Both the position numbers and the translations under genes were made by a program. DNA of 64,000 nucleotides from Planoprotostelium fungivorum (taxonomy: Eukaryota > Evosea > Variosea > Cavosteliida > Cavosteliaceae), in the NCBI GenBank assembly GCA_003024175.1, contig MDYQ01000013.1, forward strand, positions 148,656-212,655, given 5' to 3'. Under the pieces are notes generated by a model that ran no database searches, was not told the DNA's origin, and saw only the letters and a program-made list of their open reading frames with translations. Shown here one piece after another: positions 33,842-51,600 of the stretch (within the stretch, counting starts at the first letter, position 1; each line of letters begins with the position of its first letter).

Positions 33842-34563
33842 GTCGGTTTGTATGTGCTTGTGTGACGTCAAATCTGAGCGTTGTAGATTGACTTCTAATT
33901 GTTTCGGCGGAATCTTAGATTTTGCTCCCGATTTGGACAAACATCATCATCACCAGCATCACGTTCCATGGGTGAGTTGACGCAGAGAAGAAGCATCATC
34001 CTCTCTGCAACGAAGTATTGATGCTTATGCTAGAAGCACTCAAGCTACCCAACGTGGGTAGACCTTCAAGTGCCTTCAAACCAACCATTCCTGTCACAGA
34101 GTTACGCCCACAGACATCCATTGAATCGACAAAGTATAAGACGAGGAAGAAACCAGCATCACCTGAGCCGTCTCGATTCCGAGCGTTGCAGCCGAGGGAT
34201 CGAACCAGCGACATCAGAACGGGGTGATGCTGTTCATCTGTTGTCAGATCGTGTCGATCGTGATACGATGATCTTGTGTTCGTGCCTAGAGGAAAAGTGG
34301 ATTCAGGCTGATGAGGGAATAGGAGAGAGAGTACACCCAGGAGACCAAATGAGATACGAATCGTACACCAAGTGGCTGAAGAAGAAGAATTTGGCTTTCC
34401 CATGAAACTTGTGTTAGGTGAACACATCTTCTCTATCTGCAGAATCCATGCTGCCGTCATGATGGTGTGACAATATGTAGGACGCATCATAACACCTCTG
34501 ATACGTTTTCGTTTGGGAGCGAGAAAAGTGTTAGCTCGTGGGAGACTGAGACGGCGGCTCATC
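33842..34563. other. Intergenic region, no confident gene
   Basis: Holds a 189-codon minus-strand frame (34565-33996) and a 69-codon plus-strand frame, neither with a family match. GCGTTGTAGATTGA occurs at about 33880, just upstream of the GSTZ start, perhaps in a 5' UTR intron. Confidence 0.25.
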
Positions 34564-35050
34564 ATGCTCCGAGATCTCGTCGATCAATTGAAGAGTGAGC
34601 GCGATGCAAACACGCGTTACCTCGACGACTCAAGGGAGCCTCTCAGGTGGTCGACAGAACTTTTCATCTCTCGTGGATGCTTTCTCATCGAAGCTGGCAA
34701 GAGCTCCATCGGCTCCTGCCATCGATGTTCAGGCCATGATGAAAGGTATCGATGAAGACTTCTTTCGAGCAGATCCACGTTCGATCATCGATAAATATCA
34801 ATTGGACCCCACACCGGTGGAGGTGAGAGACTGCATCCACCTGTTAGGAGGAACACACCCATAGCTCAGCATCTAACAGTGTTAGATATCACCTCTATCG
34901 AGTATCATCAGCGATCATATACCCGTTTTCAATAAACCTGATCCATCCATCTGGCTTCCGATCGATCACCTGCGGACGTTCGATCTCACGCCCGTCCACC
35001 GAGCTCCTCTGACGATCACCAACCCACCACCCCTGAGGCAACCTCCATAA
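34564..35050 (+). CDS. Small protein of unknown function, 3 exons
   Basis: Reading from ATG 34564 gives MLRDLVDQLK, an intron of about 41 nt, then RSLSGGRQNFSSLVDAFSSK, MMKGIDEDFFRADPRSIIDK and YQLDPTPVE. A second intron (about 34822-34885) joins ISPLSSIISDHIPVF and LPIDHLRTFDLTPVHRAPL. The TAA is at 35048-35050. About 125 residues, amphipathic N-terminus, Pro-rich end. No family recognised; both introns keep frame, which supports a real gene. Confidence 0.55.
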
Positions 35051-35133
35051 AGATGCACACACCGTCGGTGTCTTTACTTGTCATCTCGCACGGGTCACAA
35101 ACCGAAAATGTTTATTTTTTTCGCAGCGCAGCG

Positions 35134-35614
35134 ATGGACGAGAAGAAGGTGGATCCCACGTTCGCCTGTTGGTTTGAAAAGAAGGGAACGAAGCCAGGGA
35201 CGAAGTGGCAGAAGAGGTGGTTTATAATGGAACCCACGGGTCAATTATCGTGGCGCGAGCAACCTGAAGATGCCTCTGAGAAGGGGCACATCAATATCGC
35301 CGATCTCACGGGTCTGTCTGCCGATTCGAGGCTGGGAAGATATTCGAGTGAGAGATTGACGATGTATGTCCATCGGTAACGATATGCAGTGACCAACAGC
35401 GGTTTTCAAGTCGAAAAGTCGAAAGAACAGAAGCCAAACTCACCGCATTACGTCTTTAATCTGAAACACAGGAAGAAGACATATCATTTGAGGACAGATG
35501 ATTTAGAAGAAGGTGACTGTGTATTGGAGAGAAATATTCTGACTGAACACATCAGGCATGAAGTGGTTGAGATATTTTGAGTATTTGCACAACAAGTTGA
35601 CCGCGAGGGCCTAA
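35134..35614 (+). CDS. Small PH-domain protein, 3 exons
   Basis: About 130 residues, almost only a pleckstrin-homology fold, which binds phosphoinositides or proteins at membranes. WFEKKGTKPGTKWQKRWFIM is the first PH strand pair, then HINIADLTGLS, FQVEKSKEQKPNSPHYVFNL and KKTYHLRTDD, ending in the conserved C-terminal helix with Trp (MKWLRYFEYLHNKL). Exons: 35134-35347, 35390-35512, 35556-35614. The first intron (42 nt) starts GTGAGAGATTGACG. Partner proteins are unknown. Confidence 0.75.
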
Positions 35615-35681
35615 ATGAAGAGACTGAATCATGTTCCTTTCTATTCGCCTTCATTCGGCCTCTTTTACAAGCATGATCTCA

Positions 35682-35960
35682 TCACTCTTTCTGCTCCTCT
35701 TGTGTCGATATCTCCACGTGCATTGTGCTGTTCTGATTGTGTGCCTGAGTTGTGACCATCTGATCAGTTTCCTTGATGATCTTCACAGTCCTTCGGTTGT
35801 TCTGTTTGATCGCCTTGACACATTCTGTGCAGTACATCTTGCCCAGATGTGGATTGAGTTCCTCGTTCGAGGACACCATCTTCTCACAACCTTCACATTG
35901 TAGTCCGTTCTGACTTCCGCTCTTCTCCTCGTCAACGGGTGTCGATAGCCATCCCCCCAT
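35682..35960 (-). CDS. Small zinc-finger-like protein with N-terminal glycine
   Basis: 92 codons, single exon, from ATG 35960. MGGWLSTP has Gly2 and Ser6, compatible with N-myristoylation. CEGCEKMV...HLGKMYCTEC resembles half of a LIM or similar zinc-binding site. The C-terminus is Gln/Thr-rich. No clear family. It lies convergent to the PH gene and just downstream of the surface-protein gene on the same strand. Confidence 0.5.
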   Translation of the reverse strand: MGGWLSTPVDEEKSGSQNGLQCEGCEKMVSSNEELNPHLGKMYCTECVKAIKQNNRRTVKIIKETDQMVTTQAHNQNSTMHVEISTQEEQKE

Positions 35961-36078
35961 TGTGTTGTCGGGAAGTTGTGTTGCAGAGATGTGACAGCCA
36001 GGCTGAGCCGAATATTCGAAATAAATCCTGAGATACGAGATTTTATTCGCCGATGAGTACCAGGTGGATCGACCCTCA

Positions 36079-37935
36079 TCAGAACAAGAGAGCGACACAA
36101 GAGACGATCAAGATGACACAGACAGTCACTGCGCTCGATCAGACAAAGAGGAAGAGAGGTGACCCACCGGCGTCCGCCGCTCCACTGCCTCCAGCAGGAG
36201 AACGAGTGTAGGTGAAAGTGTTACTGTAAATCTCGCGGGTTTGCAAATTGCGATCGTAGGTAGTGGCTGTGACTCTGTAGTCGTGCTTGCCGAACGAAAC
36301 CCTCTTGAATGTGGCCTGGTACTGGAAACATTTCAGCGGATGACATTTCGATGGGTTCACCTGTCCGCCGACCAATTTGGGATAGACTCTGTTGTTCACC
36401 TCGTCCTCGACAACATAATCTGTCTGTCGTACGTCACTCATCTCGAACATCGTGATGACAATGATGGAATCTCACGGAGGATGTTAATAGACAAGAGTCA
36501 TTGATTGGAGAGAAAGTAGCGATGGCAGTGTAGATGTTGTCCCCTCGGTGCACCTCCAAATCTGTCATTTTTTCAGGGGTCTTGTACTTGAAGATGGCCA
36601 GCTGGAGTCCCATATACGAAACTGTCCACTTCGTCAGCTTCGAGCATGAATGAGGTGTAGGGCGTATCTGCATGTATTATCGATCTACAACTCACCACTC
36701 TTCGTATAAGCCAGGGGTTGGCAAGATTGATCTGCGTAACTGGAGACGACATCTATTTGCGATCCAGCCACAGTGTCCTGCTGGAACAGACTCGATTTGA
36801 TGAGATAATAATCCTCTGTCCTCCGTCAGATCATGTGAAATGAGATCACTCGCTCATCACCTTCGGTAATGTCAATAACAGGAGTCTTCAACAGTAGTGA
36901 AATCTTAGTCGAGTCAGACAGTTTCAAGTAACTGTCGCCCAGATCGATAGAAGGTCTCGTAGAGAAGTTTTCCTTTTCCAAGATGATGCTCGTGTTGTCT
37001 CCAAACACGACAGCCTGAGCTCTCCAATGGGTGTATTGAACGGTATAGAAGGTGATATCCATCAAGCCTATGAAACCTTTGGGTGTGTCGAAATAGGGAC
37101 GATTACGAAAGTCTCCGGTAGTCAGGAATGATGGTGCTTTGGGGTTTCCAAAGAAGTTAGAATCGATGGCAAAGGGGGAGGTGTAATTTCCATTGATATC
37201 TAGACGATCTCCACTGGACGGTGTGAATGACGTTGACATCATCATGCGATGTGCAATGTGAGACGGTGTAAGATGAATGACTCACACCATCCAATTGATC
37301 GTAGCTCTATCGATGGAGGGTATTTTGATGACCGCCGTCTTTCCATTCATTCTGGTCACCGCGGAGAAGATGTAGACCGACTTCTTGAGAGAGGAGATGA
37401 TGGCATTGTTCAAGGTCAGTCCCTTGAAGTAGGCAACGTCCGCATTCAGTCCCAGTGTGGAAGATGTGACGGAGACATCGAAAGGAGGAGTGGCGGCAGA
37501 GTAGACTAATGTACCACCGTTGACGACTTCGAGGGTTGTGATCTGAGGAGGCGTGAGATGAAACATGACTTTGTGATGTTCGCGACTGACCTTGGGGGAG
37601 AGAGACTGGATCTCCAAGTAAGACTTGTTCACTGTGATCGAGTTGATCGTGATGTTGGTCACGATGACCAGGGCCGTATCGGTTTCACCGATGGAGATGG
37701 TGACGTCGTCCGTAGAACTTGGAATCTGATCGTGTTCAGAAGTGTAGACGATACGAAGATACCTTTCCACTGCTCCAGCAAGACGGTGTCTCGAATGCGA
37801 TGGCGCCACCGGTGCAGCCCGGCCCGGCAGACAGCCAGGAGACTGGATCAGCAGCGGCAGATGCAAGAAGGAGGATGCACAGAGTGACACTGTTCCCTTC
37901 AGAATTGGTGGCGGTCGGCTGCCTCACCTGTTCAT
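36079..37935 (-). CDS. Predicted GPI-anchored or membrane-tethered surface protein
   Basis: Start ATG 37935, with a junction after two codons, giving the signal peptide MNSVTLCILLLASAAADPVS. The body is beta-rich with many N-glycosylation sequons (ITINSITVNKSYLEIQSLSP, NYTSPFAIDSNFFG, GLMDITFYTVQYTHWRAQ). It contains CHPLKCFQYQATFKRVSFGK. It ends GSGAADAVTVCVILIVSCVA LLF at TGA 36079-36081, a small-residue site followed by a hydrophobic tail typical of a GPI signal. About seven exons, with introns near 37240-37290, 36670-36840 and 36140-36170. The family is not recognised; adhesion or recognition is only a guess. Confidence 0.65.
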
Positions 37936-38201
37936 TGTGCACGGAAGATGGAGTGATGATAACTCTAGGCATATCCTTCAATCGTTTGTTCGCGCGAACG
38001 CCGAGCTCGTCGTGACGAATGGAGAAATTCTCGTGATCACAGCGCAGCCTTAGAGTCATCTCGCGGGGATTTTGTTCTGGGCACCTTTTTGTCTGCGAGA
38101 GAATGATTCTACGAATTGTGGCCTGTAGATCTTATCCAAAAATCACCATACAAATGATAATAATTTTTGGCAAACTTCGACTGTCCACGAATTGTGGGAA
38201 T

Positions 38202-38324
38202 ATGATTTGGTTTTTCTGGTTGGTGTCCATGCATTTGTTTTTGTCGTGCATATTCCAGTAGTCGGGAGAGAAGTGATCCATTCTCAATGCACCGTTTGAC
38301 TACCAACCGGAAAAACCGAATCAT
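38202..38324. mobile_element. Short inverted-repeat element (MITE-like), related to sequence at the right end of the window
   Basis: About 123 bp with imperfect terminal inverted repeats: ATGATTTGGTTTTTCTGG at the left and its near complement CCGGAAAAACCGAATCAT at the right. Positions 38247-38324 match 63923-64000 in inverted orientation with 3 differences in 78 nt. No coding capacity. Confidence 0.7.
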
Positions 38325-38523
38325 ATGCATGTTGTGCTACGGATTCCACGAATATACATCACATGCACGGCCTTATGCTGCGAATTCTTCGATTCTTTAT
38401 GTCCTGCCTGGTTATCAACAAAAGCAGAGGTTTTATTCCGATTTATTGTCCGGAATGGGGGTAAAGGACCTGAGGACAAGCATCGGCGTGGCTGCGATCT
38501 GATTCAGAAACTGAGCCGAAAAG

Positions 38524-45306
<6,783 letters not shown>

Positions 45307-45450
45307 ATCATCGTGTCTATGTGTGGTTTTCGTTGGGTTCGTGTCGAGTCTGTCACGTTGCGCTGTCAGCGAACTCCTTTGTCTCCCTGCATGACACAAC
45401 CGCGTTTTTTCGGGCGGTTGTCGCTTCATTTCATTCTCTTCCGCGACAAG

Positions 45451-46407
45451 ATGGTGAGCACGTGGGTTGAATCCACCGACTGACTCTGAGAAGAGATCCT
45501 TCATCATCCTCGCCGTGGTCATCTTAGCTTGTGCTCAGAACGTCCGTCCAACCAACGATGTGAGTCGTAACATCAGTTAGGGACACCTTCTGAAGAGAAG
45601 CAGGTGGATGTCCCCTCTTACTTGAGAGGTGCATACAAGAAGATCGGATTACAGAGACCCAATGGAGGAGCCGATGGAGACTATTTCAAGTCATGCGGAA
45701 AGAAAGCTGGACCTAGTGGCAAGCAGTGCTTGTGGTTCACCGTGAGCGACAATGTGAGGATCGATCGATTCATCTCCCATGTGACATTTTGTATCAGCAA
45801 CACACCGGAGATGGACATAATGGAGAGCTCGGTAGACCCAGAACCGAAGTTCTTCTCTACGACTTTGTGAGCTTTCTCCATCATTGTTCACATCCGACTT
45901 CTCATCTCTCACAGACCGCTAAAGATGGAGAGACCTGGAACTACCAGTGGAACTTCTTCATCCCCTCCGATTTCCCTACCACTGCTGATTGGTGTCACAT
46001 CCATCAGCAGATCGCTCAGGGCGGTCCAGCTGTGACTCACACCATCCATCCCAGCAGCTTCAGTGTGGAGTCCAAAAAGTTGCCCCAGGGTGGAGGCAGC
46101 GGTCAGAGCTACATCAGCATCCCCAAAGACAAGATCTTTGGAAGGTGGATCTCTGCCAATGAGACCATCACCTACGGAAAGAGATACAGATTGGTCCTCA
46201 AGGCTCAAAACGAAGTCCTGGCCAACGTGAGTCATCCCTTGTCCATCGCTTTGCATGATGCCGAAACTGATGGATAGCCAGATCGATCAAAAGTTCTTCC
46301 CTGGAACGTCTGACGAGTACCAGTTCAAGATGGGCACGTACAACGACAACGGAAGTTTTGGAACCCGTTCAGTCGCCTTCACCCTCCCTTCCATCAAGAA
46401 GATGTAA
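45451..46407 (+). CDS. Secreted protein of unknown function, possible beta-sandwich lyase fold
   Basis: The first exon is only the ATG codon (45451-45453), then a 37-nt intron; the next exon gives the signal peptide KRSFIILAVVILACAQ. The mature part reads VDVPSYLRGAYKKIGLQRPN, DYFKSCGKKAGPSGKQCLWF, ETWNYQWNFFIPSDFPTTAD, WCHIHQQIAQG and ITYGKRYRLVLKAQNEV, and ends SFGTRSVAFTLPSIKKM at TAA 46405-46407. The NYQW...F.IP...HIHQ pattern looks like a concanavalin-type polysaccharide lyase (PL20 or alginate-lyase-like), but this is tentative. About five exons. Confidence 0.6.
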
Positions 46408-46452
46408 GATGATCTGATCTCATCGTATGGACGAATAAAGACGTTCCTTTAT

Positions 46453-47047
46453 TCATGTGACGATCATACCTTCTTCTGCTCCCTCTGGAACGTCCAATAG
46501 AAAGACTCCTTCGGTCTTTTTTGTCTCTGAATTGGTTGGTGGATGCCACGCGGCCAAAATCATGCCTTCACTGACACCGAATCTGATTGACGATCATGAT
46601 TCACGATCGAGAAGAAATCATGTCGACCTCATCTTCCTCGGCTGAAGATTCGATAGGTACAGAGTCTTCCGCCCGATGAGAACTTCTGGTTCTGGATAGT
46701 GCTTCTTGATGCCCGAGAAGACTGTCCTTTGGATCTATCATCGTATGAGTCGTAATGTTCACGAGGATGTCCTTCACCTGCGCTCCTGACGTGTCCACAC
46801 CCAGAGACAATGTGATTTTCAAGAGGTTGTCCGATTTGGGTATCGTTTCAGCTGACAATACCTTGGCCACTCTCAGATCCATCTTACTGAAGTCATCGAT
46901 GGTGATGTTGGGCTTCAGATTGTTGTCTGTTGTGGCTGTTGTTGATGCAACGGGTGGAACCTCGGTCGAAAAGTTTCGATGAGAAGCAGAGAAGGAAGAA
47001 ATGGGCCTCTTTGGGTGAAGAGGAAGTCTTCTGGCGAGATGGAGCAT
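46453..47047 (-). CDS. Mitochondrial tRNA-binding domain protein (EMAP II/Arc1/MetG-C type)
   Basis: Start ATG 47047 gives an Arg/Ser-rich presequence ([20 protein letters not shown]) typical of mitochondrial import. The OB-fold tRNA-binding domain follows: [33 protein letters not shown], then (after an intron) [32 protein letters not shown], and after a second intron [14 protein letters not shown]. Ends at TGA 46453-46455. These match the methionyl-tRNA synthetase C-terminal / Arc1 domain. It may support a mitochondrial synthetase; the partner is not in the window. Confidence 0.85.
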
Positions 47048-47224
47048 CTTGATGGCGTTGCGATGTGACTGATCACAAGGTGTCTTACGTACGTTTTACA
47101 ATTCGATCATTTCATTTCGTCTCATTCATTCACTCCAAATCAAACAGTGATCCTACATCAGCATCACACCCTCATCTGTCATCACGAAGACACTCCACCT
47201 CCTCAGACACACGTCATCGTCATC

Positions 47225-48504
47225 TCATCCACTTTTATTCATCGAGTCCAACATCGCATCGATCTCATCTTCAAACTTGATGGGCGGCTCGACACCTTCC
47301 CTCCCTTCTCTCGTCTTCACTTCCATCTCCTTCTCCCAATACGACGCCTTCTCGCTGTCTCCATATCTCGTATACATCTTAAACAGTGCAGTCTTGTCTC
47401 CCTGAGACAGAGGGAAACCTTGCTTCTCCATCACGGCCCTGATCTTCTCGGCCATCTTCAGATCTCCGGCCTGAGCGTAAGCGGACATGACCACAGAGAA
47501 GGTGACGGCGTCTGGCTTGTAACCCTTTTGTATCATCTGACTCCACACGGAGACCAACCGGGTGAGGTCCTCTTGCTTCTTGAAGAAAGTTAAGAGGATG
47601 GTGTAGCTGCGGACGTCGTGGTCGACTCCGGCCGTCTTGAAGAGTTCGAACGTCCGGAGGACTTGAGACGGGTCGCCGCGCTTGACGTAGAGAGAGAGGA
47701 GGATGTTGTAGAAGTCGGTGCGTTGGGGGACTCCGAGGGAATCGAGAGAGGAGAGGACCTTTCTGAAGCCGGCACTGTCGTCTGCTCGTGCGTACATGCG
47801 GAGGATGTGACTGATGGCCTTGTGATGGGGTTTGATGCCGAGCTGATGGAGGTGAGATGATGCGACGATCGAGATTTCGTGATGATGGGTGATTCGTGAT
47901 GGGATGATGTGGTTTGTGAGTGGATCATGTGATTTTTGATGGGATAATGTGATTTGTGATGTGACAGTGTGTCGAACACAAAATAAAGAACAAATATCAG
48001 ATAGATTTACAGATCGATATTCACCTCGTTCATCAGAGACAAAACATTCTGTATCGATCGTAGATCGTCAGTCTTGGTATAAACTTGAATGGCCGAATTC
48101 AATATCGTCGTGTTGACTTCGCTCACTCTCAACTTCTCAAAGAGTTTCGAAAATTTGAATGGATCGTTCTTAATTGCCGCCAGCTCGATAATGGCCGTGT
48201 AGTATTGTATATCATCGATGAGACTAGTCCCTCTCAACTCTTGAAATGCACTGTATGCCTCGTCTAAATGGCCTCGACGTAGATGCTCGTCTAATCGTTC
48301 TATTTGTGCCTCTGCTTTCTTCCGTTGTGCCCATGAAGGAGCTTTCTTGAAATTGGCCGTGCTGATCTGAGCAATGTGTCGAGGGGCGTTGATGGGTGGT
48401 CGTGATGTCGGTGGATGATGTGTTCTGTGTGGCAATTGACAGTGTATCCGTTTAGGTTCTCTGACTAGAATGTGTCTGATCATGTTCCGTCCAACATGAT
48501 TCAT
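47225..48504 (-). CDS. Pentatricopeptide-repeat (PPR) protein, probably mitochondrial
   Basis: From ATG 48504 a basic, Arg/His-rich N-terminus (MNHVGRNMIRHILVREPKR) looks like a targeting sequence. Then helical repeats of about 35 residues: DDIQYYTAIIELAAIKNDPF, TTILNSAIQVYTKTDDLRS, RTDFYNILLSLYVKRGDPSQ, DVRSYTILLTFFKKQEDLTR, PDAVTFSVVMSAYAQAGDLK. This is the P-type PPR pattern used for organelle RNA processing. One intron at about 47850-48025. Ends at the stop 47225-47227. It is a neighbour of another mitochondrial gene. Confidence 0.85.
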
Positions 48505-48659
48505 TATCGTGATGTGACGATGATTGTGAAGCGTGACCTCTCCAGTGTTGTAGACGAACAAAAATTCAATTTCCATTTTCCTCGAATTTCGAACATCGTG
48601 ATGATCTACTCTGTGAAATTCGCGATACAAGAGAAACACCGTAACACTCTCCGTTCTCT

Positions 48660-51600
48660 TTACAAGTTCTCTCCTTCTTTCTTTGGCGGTCTCATCTTCC
48701 TCATCACCTCTTTTAACAGATTGAGATCGATGGGCTTCGTCAGATGCAGATCGAAGCCGTGAGATCGGCTCTTCTCGATGTCTTCAGACATTCCATATCC
48801 AGACAACGCGATAGCCTTGAAAGCCTGCCCACAGTCTCCCTTCAACTGCGTGATGACATCGTAACCGGTCCCGTCGGGCAGCCCGATGTCCGAAATCAGG
48901 AGATTAAAATCGTAATTATGTGCCATCTACAACGCGTCAGGTCTCATCGATTTTCATCGACATTTCACCTCCCGGGCAGCTTTGCATGAATCAGCTGTCT
49001 TTAAAATGTTGAAACCCATCAGCTTCGACAAGACACGTCGCATGACCATGAGCGTCGTCTTATCGTCTTCTACCAAGAGTACCCTCCATTCTTTCGGGTC
49101 GAAGTCCCTCTCTTCCTCCACTCCGTTCTCGTCTTCATCGCGATGGAGATGATGGACGTGATGATCGATGCCGTGATGATGATCGTGATGATCGTGATGA
49201 TGATCGTGTGCCGGTTTCGGTTGGGTGAGAGGCAGAGAGAGAGAGAAAGTGCTGCCGAAGCCTCTTCCCTTGGACGAGACAGTCAAGTCCCCGTGGTGCA
49301 TCAACGCGAGAGATTTACACAGGCTGAGACCTTGACTACCATCAGATCCATCTACAACGAGGCACGATGGGGAAATTTCGACGGAAAATCACCCAATCCG
49401 AGGCCACCGAACTTCTGGTTGATGCCTTCTCCTTGTTCGAAGGGTCTGAAGATCTTGTCTGTCGTCTCTTGGTCTATGCCTATGCCATGGTCCGTCACCG
49501 TCACAATCATTTGGTCCCCCTCTGTTGTCATGGTCACTTGTATCTTTCCGTCTGACGAGGGGGTCAGATTGGAAAGTTGGAAAGTCGGACGAGATAGGAA
49601 TGTGTTGGAAAATTGGACACGAGATGAAATGAGATGGTACGAACAAAAGTGAATCGAATGAGATGATAAAAAGAAATAAAACAGCTCACGCTCAGGTGAA
49701 AATTTGATGGCATTTCTCAATAGATTCCAATAGATCTGTTGTAGACGGACCGAATCAGCCTCTATGTCCACCCTGTCGTGTGTGCATGCGAATGTAACCT
49801 CCTGCGAACTATGAGTGATATCGTGTAGACATCCCACCTGATTCTTTTCCGTGAAGTCTATCCTCAAGTTTGAAATGGTGTGGTCCATCAGCTCGCGGCC
49901 GTCGGCCATCTGCGTGTGTAATACCATCTTGTCTTTCGTTGTCTACAACTCGATCAGATCGTGAAATTTCATCGGAATTTGATGTCCATGTCACATCGAT
50001 GTACGAAGAGATGCATCGATGATGTGGAATGCGTCATCAGTTTGAACATCGTGATCTCACCTTTGTAACGTCTAGTAGATCGTCGATGAGTTGGATTTCG
50101 GTCTTGATGTTCTTGTTCATCAAGTTCAGCGTATCTCGGTTCGTTGTAGATAGAGTGTGATCTAATAATATATCTTGTATCATCAACAAGATGGGTGCTG
50201 TCACTCTTCAGCTTCAGATGCCAACGATCACGCACCCAGCGGTGTCCTCATCTCATGAGACAGTGAGGCTATAAATAGATCCTTGCTGTGGTTCACTTTC
50301 TCCGCTTGCAGCCTCAATAATTCTCTGCGATTCGATTCTTTTCTCATTTCGTTCAGCTTCAGCTTCGATATGACTCTCGCTTTGAGATCTAAGGCTGAGA
50401 GGAGGTCAGTCTATAAATAGAACCAAGGTGCAGACCTGAAAACGGCTTCAACATGTAATCGTCCGCTCCCAAGCCTAATCCTAGGTGCTATCGTCGGTCA
50501 GTACGAATTAAAATCATTTTCTTCGATTTTTATGTTTGAATCGTCTCACCCTGCTGTCTTCTCCCGTTCTAGCGGTGATGAGAATGATGGGAATATTTTC
50601 CGTGTGCACGTTCGCTCTCAATCTACAACGAGTCAACCTCATCGATGACGTCACGCCACGTCACCGTTGCAATAATTCAAGCCCATCTACAATCGGCATC
50701 ATGACGTCGGATAATATGAGGTCCGGCTGAATTGTTCCGGGCTTACAAGCATCCAGGGCCTCCTGCCCGTTCCTAGCCGTTTCCATTCTACCGATCTACA
50801 ACGAGTCATTTCCTCCATCTACAACCCGCCCCACCCCCGTCAGTAACTTGCACAGATAGCCTCTCATGTCCGAATTGTCGTCCACGACGAGTATTCGAGG
50901 TAAGATGTCGTTGCTGATATCATCCCCTCTGGAGCTGTGAGCTTGGGAGCTGTGATCACCCTTCGAACTCGAACTGTCCGATGGCAGCATGAGATCGATG
51001 TCTGCGTGTTGGTTGTCTGCGTGGGACAACAGAGGGGAGGGAGCGTGGGGGGAGAGGGTGCAAGGGATCGTGACGCTGAAGGTACTACCTCGACCGGGTA
51101 GAGAAGTGAGAGAAGCCTGAGAGAGTTCAGATGAGATGATGATCATGGTCGATCGCGATCGTGATCGAGTCGTGATCCGATCACGATGCGATGCGATCCG
51201 TCACATGAAATGCGAAATTTCGCTCACTTTTCCCTTGTGTAATTCTACGAGTTCTCTCACTAACGACAGACCGATACCGGAGCCCTTCCATCCGTCAATC
51301 CCCAAACCATCGAAATGTCAATGAAATTTCCACCTCGTGGCTCCTCCCCGCGGCGTGAGCGACTCGATAGAACCTCTCGAAGACTTTCTTCTGGTCCTCC
51401 TGGCTGATGCCGACGCCCGTGTCCGTAACTCCGAAAGTAAACTGGGAAAATCAATCTACAACGCGGGAAGATATCGCGTGAGATATCGTACCTCTCTGTC
51501 GTCTTGTTGGATGTTGACGGTGATGGAACCACTCATGGTGTATTTGAGGGCGTTGGACCTGTAATTATTTGGCGGGTTGTAGTGGGGGGATAAGATGAGA

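Noticed and set aside
33996-34565. 189-codon minus-strand open frame
   Set aside because: No family match, no introns, and it overlaps the better supported start of the plus-strand gene at 34564; likely chance.
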